NCBI GenBank assembly: GCA_902801425.1
Contig: CADCIQ010000074.1
Location: forward strand, 1 to 36,381
Origin: an uncultured Bacteroidales bacterium
Lineage (GTDB): Bacteria; Bacteroidota; Bacteroidia; Bacteroidales; Bacteroidaceae
Reading direction: 5' to 3'
DNA: 36,381 nucleotides
The position numbers and the translations under genes were made by a program. The stretch's first letter is position 1. Each line of letters begins with the position of its first letter. The notes below the pieces were generated by a model. It saw only the letters and a program-made list of their open reading frames with translations. It was not told the origin of the DNA and made no database searches. This document shows positions 16,462-24,227 of this stretch, piece after piece.

Positions 16462-16743
16462 TCACAAGACTACATTTGGATTTACAAACGTCTTGAACCC
16501 TTTTGTTTCACGAATAAAATCCATATCACAATCACATTCAATATGAGCAAAACAAACATACCCATACTTCAACGACTGCTCCAATGATTTCAAGGCATTC
16601 TTTTTGTCCTTCATCCGAGAATACAAACAAGCCACATTATAATAAACTTCCGCCTTGTCCTCACTTCTTGCAACGTCTATTGACAATAATGATTTAGGTA
16701 CAAAAATATCGTTGAATGACGAATTTTCCTGGATTTTACGAAT
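16462..16743 (-). pseudogene. Remnant of a tetratricopeptide-repeat protein (C-terminal end)
   Basis: The open frame runs from just after a stop at 16744-16746 to 16462 and encodes about 93 residues without a good start; the only early start is TTG at 16686. The sequence looks genuinely coding: EDKAEVYYNVACLYSRMKDK, then KNALKSLEQSLKYGY form one TPR unit. The end, DMDFIRETKGFKTFV, resembles the usual close of Bacteroidetes TPR proteins. The missing upstream part suggests a gene truncated on its 5' side. It could instead be a short functional gene with a TTG start, which I think less likely. Confidence 0.5.
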
Positions 16744-16774
16744 TCATCAAGTTCACGCCAATTTCAGAGTAAGC

Positions 16775-18271
16775 CTATTCCTTCTCGACAATATACTTAA
16801 ACTCGCCGATAGTATGTTTTACAGGCTCTACCATAAACTCCGGACGATTGTAGCTCTTCAAACGGCGAGTATTATGTTCTGGATCGCTTTGTGGCAGTTC
16901 AAAAGCCTTATGGGCTTTCTTGCCGTCATAGTAGGAGATATAAACACGGCTGTAATTGCCATCATCCCTACGGCTTGCGCACATAATCCACTTTCCGTTA
17001 CTTGACCATGTAGGATAGCTCTCTGCAAAATCCTTGCTGTTAAGAAGAGGAAGGTCCTCTATATTGACAGAAGAAGGATTTGCCGTCACAGGCACATCAA
17101 TAAGCTTGACGTCTGCATCATGATGCCAGATGTTGAAGCATCCATAGGAACCTTGAGCAAAGATGATATGACGACCATCTGGACTTACACGAGGAAGTGA
17201 CACGCTATGATTGGAAGAAGCAGCATCATAGACGAGTTCCTCATCTCCAAACTGACGAGTCTTTACATCAAAAGAACGGCGATAGAGGTTGTATTTCAGG
17301 TTCTTGTAGTTGCTCTTTATGTTACGCTTAACACTATCCGACAACGTAGAGCAATAGTATAGGAACTTGCCGTCAGGCGACCATGTAGGGAACACCTCCA
17401 GACGAGTAGTGTCATCACTTACAACACTCACCTCATCCTTCGCTATGTCGTACAGGATAAGGTCTGAAGCAAGGTCAAACACCTCAGTCTTGTTCTTGTT
17501 CACAGTATGCATCATCTGTCTTGTGGTATTGGTGGAAAACGCAACAAGTTTCTCCGTAGGATGCCATGAAGGATATACACCTGGACTTATTGTATTATCG
17601 CGTTTCAAATCAACCTTTGACAGATTACCGTCATTCACAATGATAGTACCGCCATTCGTGACACGAACATGGAAAAGCATATTGTCTGTACGATAGTTCT
17701 GATAGCTGTGACAGTTAATACATTGTGCCTTCTGCCCCTCGCAAGACACCTTGTTGTTGAATATTGTCCTCTCTTCAAAACTGCTAAGGGAACGCTGTGC
17801 TATTTCCATATAGTCATATATCAGATATGACGGCTCTATGAGACGATATGATATATATCCGTCAATAGAATCCTTAGCAACAGATATGCCGAACTTATTG
17901 AAAGCCAGCCATTCTCCATTCTTCTTGCCCCACACCTCTACCATCATTTCCTTGCCTCGTGATGCAGAAAGGATTTCCTGCCATTCATCCTCCGGAATAA
18001 TAACCTTACGCCCCTCACCATACGTCTGGCTATTTCCGTCAGGAGTAGTGACCCTTGCCACGCATTCGTCAAATGCCTCATCCGAAAGCATGAAGTTCAA
18101 GGGAGCTATATTGCAAGGAACGGTGACATCACAATAGTCTGGGTATATTCCCGGCTGTGCCCCCGCATTCTTAGCCGATGAAGGAACATCGGGATGCGAA
18201 GAACAGGCGGTTAGGAAAAACAATATCGAGAAAAGTCCTATGACAGATAGTTTATATGATAACTTTCGCAT
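16775..18271 (-). CDS. PD40/TolB-like propeller lipoprotein with a CxxCH haem motif
   Basis: A 498-residue lipoprotein (lipobox FFLTAC, Cys23) starting at ATG 18271; the open frame extends 28 codons upstream into repeat sequence. A beta-sandwich-like N-terminal part (40-165) is followed by C184-I-N-C187-H188, a c-type haem attachment motif, then PD40/WD40-like propeller repeats (PSWHPTEKLVAFSTNT, PTWSPDGKFLYYCSTLSD, PRVSPDGRHIIFAQGS, PTWSSNGKWIMCASRR). Haem binding is suggested by the motif only. It follows the DUF6057 membrane protein and is probably co-transcribed, so the two may form one envelope complex. Confidence 0.8.
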   Translation of the reverse strand: MRKLSYKLSVIGLFSILFFLTACSSHPDVPSSAKNAGAQPGIYPDYCDVTVPCNIAPLNFMLSDEAFDECVARVTTPDGNSQTYGEGRKVIIPEDEWQEILSASRGKEMMVEVWGKKNGEWLAFNKFGISVAKDSIDGYISYRLIEPSYLIYDYMEIAQRSLSSFEERTIFNNKVSCEGQKAQCINCHSYQNYRTDNMLFHVRVTNGGTIIVNDGNLSKVDLKRDNTISPGVYPSWHPTEKLVAFSTNTTRQMMHTVNKNKTEVFDLASDLILYDIAKDEVSVVSDDTTRLEVFPTWSPDGKFLYYCSTLSDSVKRNIKSNYKNLKYNLYRRSFDVKTRQFGDEELVYDAASSNHSVSLPRVSPDGRHIIFAQGSYGCFNIWHHDADVKLIDVPVTANPSSVNIEDLPLLNSKDFAESYPTWSSNGKWIMCASRRDDGNYSRVYISYYDGKKAHKAFELPQSDPEHNTRRLKSYNRPEFMVEPVKHTIGEFKYIVEKE

Positions 18272-18285
18272 AAAAATTTTATTTT

Positions 18286-18410
18286 CAACTTTCGCATAGC
18301 TCAGGTTGCAGTTTTTAGGTCGGAACGCTATAAACGATGCAGACCTTATAACCATACAACCTCATAACCTTATAACCAATGAAGTGGAGCTTGCGAAACC
18401 TGGGTTATAC
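18286..18410. repeat. Iterated-motif palindrome (TATAACC type) with inverted end motifs
   Basis: Between the DUF6057 and PD40 genes. The words ACCTTATAACC, ACAACCTCATAACC and TTATAACC (about 18336-18379) face the complement GGGTTATA at 18401-18408. The right end carries TGGAGCTTGCGAAAC (18385-18399), identical to 27865-27879. The left end (18286-18305) holds a near-complement, reading leftward CTGAGCTATGCGAAAGTTG. Confidence 0.6.
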
Positions 18411-18416
18411 AATTTC

Positions 18417-20207
18417 TTAGTAGGCATGACGTCCGAAGGCATTCGACCACCAGTAGGTATGCCCCCAATCGCTACGCATAGCCTCACGAACACCATTCTC
18501 ATCCATTCCGCATTCTGCAAATCCGTTGCCGGCACTCAAGAAACCCTTATACCTCTCAAGGGTAGAAGGTGATACCGACACTTTAATCGGGAAGGCAGCA
18601 GGCGACTGATCCATGAACAGACAATAAGCCTCCTCGTACTGTGTAGGAAGGGTGTTTCCCTTGTGAGTACGCATATAGTCGTAAAGCGACATCCAATAGT
18701 TTTGCGGATTGCATACTATCATTGAATACAAGAGACTCAAGTCGCTGTAATAAGCACTTTTAGTGTTGTGCCGAGTACTGAAACTTCCTATCAGATACCG
18801 TTCACAGTTATTCTCGTCACTATTGAGCGAATCTGGGAATACAGCCTGAAGATCCTTAACCACAGGTGTGACAGGTGCAGGTTTCCAGTCCTTGTAGAAT
18901 AGCAGATCATTCAGATGACTGGTATAGCGACGAGCAAGGTTCTTCTCGCCTGTCGCCTCCGCGCATCGAGCCATCGTCTTTAGGTAGAAAGGCGAGAAAC
19001 CATAAGGCACAGAGAACTCCATACACCAGCGCAAAGCATAGTTTACCTCTCCGTGGTTATAATAGACAATAGGCGATGCTATGTGCATCAGGCTAAGGTT
19101 CAGCGAATCGGGATTGTATATCTCCACCCCGTCATTACCGAGTTCATAGGAACGAGTCGCAAGTTCCCCGGTATTGAGAAGCGCTATATTCTTGAGTATC
19201 ACCATTGTGCGTGAAGGCTCCGTTGCTTTCTCTGCCACACGTATAACGCCTTGCCAGTCATCATTCATCGTGGCTTGCGTCATCTGCATTTCATAGATGT
19301 AGTTCTCATTCCTGAACATCGTCATCCAGACACACACGCAGGACGTTATTCCAACTATCGGATATGCGATTGCCCCTGACACTTTCTTCATGGCTGGCAA
19401 TACTCTGCCAAAGGAGAGAACGAAGAACGTGCCTACGATGATACAGAAAGGTATAGTAGGACGCAGAGATGTATCTGTTGTTGTCTTGAAGATCGGGAAT
19501 CCCGCATTAAAGACATCATCTTCATTTATGTTTTCATAAATCAAAGCACGGAAAACAACAGGTGCTATGAACGTGACAATAACACCTACGGCATCAATCC
19601 ATGTAGGATGCGTCTTTATATTGTCGTTCTTCGTAAACTGAGAGAGGGTAAGACTGACTGAAAACATATACGATATCCAGCCAAGAAATGGGAAGAGGGC
19701 GAATCCCACGAGTACATACCACACAATCCGAAAGCGACGGGGAGTTGTGTTTGCCGCCCAAAGAAGAAGCAGAAACGCAAGTATGGCAAACGACTGTGAA
19801 AACCAGTAACCAGAAAGTGTGAGACAATACACCCAGTAGCCAAGATCAACCACAGACGCAAGCAGACAAGCCGATGGTACTATCGCCAGCGAACGCCATA
19901 TTCCCTTAAGTCCGAATGCCTTAACACCTACAAATGCGATAGCCGTCCAAATGGCAATAAGCATTCCTGCACCTACGGCTGGATAATAGAAGAACTGCGT
20001 AAGGAAACCGCCTATATACTCTATCAAGCCAAAAGGGCGGGCGATATGTTCGGCAAAATACATAGAATCTCCAGAGAACGGATTTCTATCTTGCGCCGTT
20101 ATGAGCACATCAGGATTTATGCCGACGAGGATATACGCGGCATAGGAAATCAAGGCAAGGGCAACAGCCACCTGTACGGCAGCCCCCATATTTTTCTGTT
20201 TATTCAT
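18417..20207 (-). CDS. DUF6057-like multi-spanning membrane protein
   Basis: A 596-residue protein (ATG 20207 chosen, MNKQKNMGAAVQVAVALAL; another ATG at 20228 adds 7 residues). The N-terminal 300 residues hold about nine hydrophobic segments (for example GMLIAIWTAIAFVGVKAF and IVWYVLVGFALFPFLGWISY). The C-terminal half is soluble and helical, TPR-like, with LYDYMRTHKGNTLPTQYEEAYCLF near the end. This matches my recollection of the Bacteroidales DUF6057 family, of unknown function. It is first in a two-gene unit with the PD40 lipoprotein and has a consensus promoter at 20283-20313. Confidence 0.75.
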   Translation of the reverse strand: MNKQKNMGAAVQVAVALALISYAAYILVGINPDVLITAQDRNPFSGDSMYFAEHIARPFGLIEYIGGFLTQFFYYPAVGAGMLIAIWTAIAFVGVKAFGLKGIWRSLAIVPSACLLASVVDLGYWVYCLTLSGYWFSQSFAILAFLLLLWAANTTPRRFRIVWYVLVGFALFPFLGWISYMFSVSLTLSQFTKNDNIKTHPTWIDAVGVIVTFIAPVVFRALIYENINEDDVFNAGFPIFKTTTDTSLRPTIPFCIIVGTFFVLSFGRVLPAMKKVSGAIAYPIVGITSCVCVWMTMFRNENYIYEMQMTQATMNDDWQGVIRVAEKATEPSRTMVILKNIALLNTGELATRSYELGNDGVEIYNPDSLNLSLMHIASPIVYYNHGEVNYALRWCMEFSVPYGFSPFYLKTMARCAEATGEKNLARRYTSHLNDLLFYKDWKPAPVTPVVKDLQAVFPDSLNSDENNCERYLIGSFSTRHNTKSAYYSDLSLLYSMIVCNPQNYWMSLYDYMRTHKGNTLPTQYEEAYCLFMDQSPAAFPIKVSVSPSTLERYKGFLSAGNGFAECGMDENGVREAMRSDWGHTYWWSNAFGRHAY

Positions 20208-20282
20208 TGTCTTCGGTTGAAGGTTCATAGCTTAGGTTCTTTTGCTTGACGCATCATTCCGGCCTTTTTCCAAAAGCCAGCG

Positions 20283-20313
20283 CAAAGATACATAATTCTT
20301 TTGAGTTGACAAA
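20283..20313 (-). promoter_or_regulatory. Promoter of the DUF6057-PD40 operon
   Basis: Leftward TTTG (20310-20313), 19 bp, TATCTTTG (20283-20290). The leader is about 70 nt. Confidence 0.75.
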
Positions 20314-20344
20314 AGAATGTAGTATAAAATATCCTAAAATGTCC

Positions 20345-20539
20345 AGAACTCGACAATTCGCTTTTATAGCGAAGGCACAAAGAAAACTCAGCGTCTTTGT
20401 GTCTCTGCGTTTGAAAATCCCTCCTGACAACGCTCTTCCCTCGACTTTCCTCCGTTGATAATACCATTATATTACCATAATAATACCATAATATTACTAT
20501 TAACTATGGTATTTTAATGGTATCTTTATGGTATTTACT
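20345..20539. repeat. Iterated-motif palindrome (TACCATAATA type) with flanking module
   Basis: The left arm (20458-20501) repeats TACCAT-type words (ATACCATTAT, TTACCATAATA, ATACCATAATA). The right arm (20503-20537) has the complements CTATGGTATT, TAATGGTATC and TTATGGTATT. To the left, 20428-20456 has the module CGCTCTTCC..TTTCCTCCGTTGAT shared with 4500-4520. Further left, 20375-20415 holds AAGGCACAAAG and its near complement GTCTTTGTGTCTCTGCG. Confidence 0.7.
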
Positions 20540-20823
20540 ACCCACCCAAGGCGGAGACAAATCGAATTTTCTTGCTCCGCTCGTTTGTACGGAACAAAAA
20601 CTATTCGCTAAGACTAATCAAGCTAAAGCAAGTAGCGATGACGACCAGAAAATTTAACGGGAAAAAGATACGAATCTATCAGTTTATCTGAAAAAAATAA
20701 CGCGAAATTAATATGCTATTCATGGAAATTAATGTTGTCTCGCAAAGCGAAATGCATAATGTCACATTAATACCGCATTAATTGTTTTGTGTCCAAAATG
20801 TGTCCTAATTTGAAGTATAGAGC
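20540..20823. other. Gene-free spacer
   Basis: No coding frame, RNA or clear promoter is supported here. It is AT-rich and contains scattered ATTAAT words, such as CATTAATACCGCATTAATT at about 20764-20782. Confidence 0.5.
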
Positions 20824-20868
20824 AAAAATAAAAATCTGCAAGTATTGAAAATCAATAACTTGCAGATT
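20824..20868 (-). terminator. Terminator of tRNA-Leu(CAA)
   Basis: A long stem (AATCTGCAAGT.. at 20833 with its complement to 20868) is followed by a T-rich run on the leftward strand, starting 8 bp beyond the tRNA 3' end. Confidence 0.88.
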
Positions 20869-20875
20869 ATTTCAG

Positions 20876-20957
20876 TACCCAGAGCGGGGGTCGAACCCGC
20901 ACGCCTTTCAGCATCGGTGTTTGAGACCGACTTGTCTACCGATTCCAACATCTGGGC
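20876..20957 (-). tRNA. tRNA-Leu(CAA)
   Basis: An 82-nt class II tRNA on the leftward strand: acceptor GCCCAGA/TCTGGGT, D stem TTG/CAA, anticodon stem TCGGT/ACCGA around loop CTCAAAC (anticodon CAA), a variable arm, T arm GCGGG/CCCGC, discriminator A. CCA is not encoded. Unlike the tRNA-Leu(UAA) in this window it has no intron. Confidence 0.95.
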
Positions 20958-20979
20958 GGAAAGCGGTTGCAAAGAAAAT

Positions 20980-21010
20980 TTTGCTGATAAATATAAAATT
21001 AGTAACTTTG
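20980..21010 (+). promoter_or_regulatory. Promoter of rpoN
   Basis: TTTG (20980-20983), 19 bp, TAACTTTG (21003-21010). It sits just upstream of, and divergent from, tRNA-Leu(CAA). The resulting rpoN leader is about 190 nt and is almost entirely heptamer repeat. Confidence 0.7.
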
Positions 21011-21017
21011 CAGTCAT

Positions 21018-21198
21018 AAAAAGGCTAAATACAAAAGGCTGAAGGCTAAAGGCTAAAGGCAAAAGGCTGAAGACAAAAGGCTAAAGACAAAAGGCTAAAG
21101 GCAATTATTACAATCTAATGACTTTTGACTTTTGACTTTTGACTTTCGACTTTCGACTTTCGACTTTCGACTTTTGACTTTCGACTTTAGCCAAAAGA
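21018..21198. repeat. Heptamer-repeat palindrome in the rpoN leader
   Basis: The right half (21120-21189) is ten consecutive heptamers GACTTTT, GACTTTC or GACTTTA. The left half (21018-21102) is an irregular run of AAAAGGCTAAAG, GGCTGAAG and GACAAAAGGCTAAAG words. The outer end CTTTAGCC (21184-21192) complements GGCTAAAG in the left half. All of it lies between the rpoN promoter and start codon. Seven-base units are prone to copy-number slippage. Confidence 0.8.
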
Positions 21199-21206
21199 CC
21201 TCAATC

Positions 21207-22733
21207 ATGGCACTTGAAAATAGACTTACACAGGAACAGGCTCTGATTCAGCAACAGCAGCAGCGACTTACCGCACAGCAGATTCTGCAAGTGAAGTTGC
21301 TGGAGATGCCGCTTGCCCAGTTGGAAGAGAATATCAAGACCGAGCTTTACGAGAATCCGGCTCTTGAGAGTGTCAATCCTGATGAGAGCGATAACCTCAA
21401 CCCTAATGCCAGTCTTAACGAAAGCGATAGCATAGGCGATGGTGAGGAAGAGGATTTCGACACACAGTCAGAACGCGAGGACAGGGAAGAGGCTCTTGAC
21501 TCTGCCCTTGACAGCATAGACTCTGACGACCGTCTGGCAAGCGACTACCGAGCATACGGAGACAGCAATCAGACGGGTGCAGAGCAAGAAGAAATGGTGT
21601 ATGGTGATACCGTTTCCTTCTACGACAAGCTTATGGAGCAGGTCAGCGAGGAGGATCTTACGAATACCCAGCGCCAGATAATGGAGTATCTGATAGGTTC
21701 TCTCGACAATGACGGTTTCCTCCGCTCAGACGTCTCTTTCATCAGCGAGAATCTTGCAATATACCAAGGTCTTGATGTTACAGACAAGGATGTAAACCAC
21801 GTTCTGAGCATACTCCAGAGCTTTGATCCTGCCGGAATAGGTGCAAGTTCCTTGCAGGAATGCCTTCTTTTGCAGATTGCCCGTCGTGAGGACTCAAGGC
21901 TCACCCGACGAATGAGGAGGGTGATACGTGACTATTTCGACGACTTCACAAAGAAGCATTGGGAGAAGATTCGTCAGCACCTCAAGACTTCGGAATATGA
22001 GGCTGAGGAGGTGATAAAGGAACTCCGAAAGCTGAATCCAAGGCCAGGTGCATCGCTTGGCGAGACAATGGGTAGAAGCATCCAGCAGGTGACTCCAGAC
22101 TTCATTATTGACACCGACGAGAACGGACAGGTGACAATGACCCTCAACAACGGAGAACTGCCTCAGCTCTTCATTTCGCACGATTTCGAGCAACAGATGC
22201 TCGGCTATCAAAATAACAGTAAGTCGCTGAACCGTATGGAAAAGGAGGCTCTGCTCTATACTAAGGAAAAAGTGGAGCGAGCACGAGGCTACATAGAGGC
22301 TGTGGAAAAGAGAAGGAAAACCCTCACGCTGACCATGCAGACTATCATAAAGATGCAGCATAAATATTTCCTTGAAGGCGACGAGGCTGACCTTGTGCCT
22401 ATGACAATGACGGATGTTGCTGAGAAGATAGGCATGGACGTAAGTACCGTTTCGCGTGTGTGCAACGCAAAGTATGCCGAGACACCTTGGGGAATTTTCA
22501 AGCTCAGGCATTTCTTCTCATCGGGCTTCAGCAAAGGCGGTGATGAGGAAATGTCGAACAGAAAGATTAAAGCCGCTCTTGCTGACATCATCAATTCAGA
22601 GAACAAAAAGAGTCCGCTTAGCGATGATGCCTTGTCGAAGGAACTGAAGAAACAGGGCTTCCCTGTTGCCCGAAGAACTGTGGCAAAATACAGAGAGGCG
22701 TTGGGGATACCTGTTGCAAGATTGAGAAGATAG
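21207..22733 (+). CDS. rpoN: RNA polymerase sigma-54 factor
   Basis: A 508-residue sigma-54. The N-terminal activator-interacting region is Gln/Leu-rich (LTQEQALIQQQQQRLTAQQI). An acidic linker follows (about 55-105), then the core-binding domain, a helix-turn-helix region (MTDVAEKIGMDVSTVSRVCN, then YAETPWGIFKLRHFFS) and the C-terminal RpoN box ARRTVAKYRE. It directs polymerase to -24/-12 promoters and needs AAA+ activators; none is in this window. The start MALENRLTQ at 21207 is chosen because the 25 in-frame codons upstream are only translated heptamer repeat. Confidence 0.97.
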   Translation: MALENRLTQEQALIQQQQQRLTAQQILQVKLLEMPLAQLEENIKTELYENPALESVNPDESDNLNPNASLNESDSIGDGEEEDFDTQSEREDREEALDSALDSIDSDDRLASDYRAYGDSNQTGAEQEEMVYGDTVSFYDKLMEQVSEEDLTNTQRQIMEYLIGSLDNDGFLRSDVSFISENLAIYQGLDVTDKDVNHVLSILQSFDPAGIGASSLQECLLLQIARREDSRLTRRMRRVIRDYFDDFTKKHWEKIRQHLKTSEYEAEEVIKELRKLNPRPGASLGETMGRSIQQVTPDFIIDTDENGQVTMTLNNGELPQLFISHDFEQQMLGYQNNSKSLNRMEKEALLYTKEKVERARGYIEAVEKRRKTLTLTMQTIIKMQHKYFLEGDEADLVPMTMTDVAEKIGMDVSTVSRVCNAKYAETPWGIFKLRHFFSSGFSKGGDEEMSNRKIKAALADIINSENKKSPLSDDALSKELKKQGFPVARRTVAKYREALGIPVARLRR

Positions 22734-22741
22734 GAAAAAGG

Positions 22742-22903
22742 AAGGAGTAATAAGGAGTACAAGGAGTTCAAGGAGTACAAGACGAATGTATTTTCCCTGC
22801 ACATTAACGATAAATACTATCGTCTTGTACTACTTAAGCGACTTTAGGAGCGTTACTCCTTGTACTCCTTACTACTCCTTAAATTGCTCCTTAAACTTCT
22901 CCT
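22742..22903. repeat. Iterated-motif palindrome (AAGGAGTAC type)
   Basis: The left arm (22742-22785) reads AAGGAGTAA, TAAGGAGTAC, AAGGAGTTC, AAGGAGTAC, AAGACGA. The right arm (22820-22903) carries the complements: TCGTCTTGTACTAC, TTACTCCTTGTACTCCTTAC, TACTCCTTAAATTGCTCC, TTAAACTTCTCC. It fills the gap between rpoN and the PAP2-like gene. The arms have unequal unit numbers (about 5 and 7). Confidence 0.85.
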
Positions 22904-22925
22904 AAAAAAAATAAAAATCAAAAAA

Positions 22926-23609
22926 ATGGAAGAAACACAGGTATTGACACAGAGCCGCCCGGCACGCTCACGTTCACATCGTAACGTGAACAGGATGATG
23001 AGGGCTTCTGTAAATGCTTCGAGGGTGATGAGTATCATCTTCACACCGTTCTATCTGCCCTTGGTTGGCATGATAGCCCTCTTCTCGTTCAGTTACCTGA
23101 GTCTGTTGCCACTATCATATAAGCTGTTCGTGCTGCTGATAGTATATCTCTGTACTATCCTCATCCCTACGATGCTCATACATTTCTACAGGAAGTATCA
23201 GGGATGGTCAATGCTGAAACTCATCACGAGGGAAGGGCGTATGGTGCCATACGTGATATCAATCATGTGCTATTTCCTGTGCTTCTACATTCTGAACTAT
23301 TTCCATTGCCCGCATTTCATGAGTTCCATCGTTATTGCGGCTCTCATCATTCAGATTCTATGCGCGACCATCAACGTATGGTTCAAGATATCAACCCACA
23401 CAACTGCCATAGGAGGCTTCACGGGCAGTCTTCTTGCCTTTGCCGAACTCTTCGTATTTAATCCGCTCTGGTGGCTCTGCGTGCTTCTGATTCTTGCAGG
23501 ACTCGTAGGCACAGGTCGAATGATACTTCGCCAGCACTCGCTTCATGAAGTGGTCTATGGCTATCTGATGGGAACAATAGTAAGCTTTATAACAATATTA
23601 ATTGTATGA
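22926..23609 (+). CDS. PAP2-like membrane protein
   Basis: A 227-residue protein with about six membrane segments. The C-terminal part keeps the outline of the PAP2 phosphatase motifs: STHTTAIGG in place of PSGH and GRMILRQHSLHEVVYGYLMG for the SRxxxxxHxxxD motif, with the histidine present. The usual K..RP motif and the final Asp are not clear, so catalysis on lipid phosphates is uncertain. Start 22926 (MEETQVLTQ) is chosen because the open frame upstream is the right arm of the palindrome. Its stop overlaps the purE start (ATGA), so translation is coupled. Confidence 0.75.
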   Translation: MEETQVLTQSRPARSRSHRNVNRMMRASVNASRVMSIIFTPFYLPLVGMIALFSFSYLSLLPLSYKLFVLLIVYLCTILIPTMLIHFYRKYQGWSMLKLITREGRMVPYVISIMCYFLCFYILNYFHCPHFMSSIVIAALIIQILCATINVWFKISTHTTAIGGFTGSLLAFAELFVFNPLWWLCVLLILAGLVGTGRMILRQHSLHEVVYGYLMGTIVSFITILIV

Positions 23610-24112
23610 ATCCAATAGTAAGCATTATCATGGGCAGTACAAGTGATCTGCCTGTAATGGAGAAGGCTATGGCCTTCCTTAACGATCAGAAGATTCCTTT
23701 CGAGGTAAACGCATTGTCTGCTCATCGTACTCCAGACGCAGTAGAGGCATTTGCCCGCGGTGCTGAGGAGCGTGGTATTCGCGTTATCATAGCAGCAGCA
23801 GGTATGGCAGCAGCTCTTCCTGGCGTTATTGCAGCAAGCACCACATTACCCGTTATCGGTGTGCCTATCAAAGGTATGCTCGATGGTCTTGACGCCATGC
23901 TCTCTATCATTCAGATGCCTCCTGGCATTCCTGTCGCAACGGTTGGTGTTAATGGAGCTATGAATGCGGCTATCCTCGCTATGGAGATGCTCGCCCTTTC
24001 TGATGCCGATATCGCAGCTCGCCTGAAGGATTACAAGTCAGGTCTCGGCAAGAAGATCGAGAAGGCAAACAAGGATCTTGCAGAGGTGAAGTACGAGTTT
24101 AAAGTAAATTAA
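23606..24112 (+). CDS. purE: N5-carboxyaminoimidazole ribonucleotide mutase
   Basis: A 168-residue class I PurE. It moves the carboxyl group of N5-CAIR to give CAIR in purine synthesis and works as a cytoplasmic octamer. Motifs: GSTSD (10-14), SAHRTP (38-43) with the catalytic His40, AAAGMAAALPGVIAA, and LDAMLSIIQMPPGIPVATV. It overlaps the PAP2-like gene by 4 bp. No PurK is present here. Confidence 0.97.
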   Translation: MNPIVSIIMGSTSDLPVMEKAMAFLNDQKIPFEVNALSAHRTPDAVEAFARGAEERGIRVIIAAAGMAAALPGVIAASTTLPVIGVPIKGMLDGLDAMLSIIQMPPGIPVATVGVNGAMNAAILAMEMLALSDADIAARLKDYKSGLGKKIEKANKDLAEVKYEFKVN

Positions 24113-24224
24113 AAAATGAAAAGTGAAAAATGAAAAATACAAATTACCATTTATCGCGAATAATTTTAGCGAAATAAACTAACTTGTATTTTATAATTTT
24201 TCATTGTTCATTTTTCATTTTTTT
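24113..24224. repeat. Iterated-motif palindrome (AAAAATGA type), copy 1
   Basis: The left arm (24113-24148) is repeated AAAAATGAAAAGTG words ending ATACAAATTACC. The right arm (24181-24224) is the complement, starting AACTTGTATTTTATAATTTT. The loop (24149-24180) has a small TCGC..GCGA stem. The same arms recur at 30665-30778 and 32153-32263. It fills the space between purE and ispG. Confidence 0.85.
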
Positions 24225-24227
24225 ATT

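Noticed and set aside
21132-21206. N-terminal extension of RpoN in frame with the gene
   Set aside because: It is translated heptamer repeat; the sigma-54 N terminus clearly begins at MALENRLTQ.
22860-22925. N-terminal extension of the PAP2-like protein
   Set aside because: The codons are the right arm of the AAGGAGTAC palindrome read as Leu/Lys-rich sequence.
24113-24224. AAAAATGA palindrome as an ordinary transcription terminator
   Set aside because: The arms are over 35 nt, AT-rich and internally repeated, with a large loop; terminators here have short GC-rich stems and T runs.
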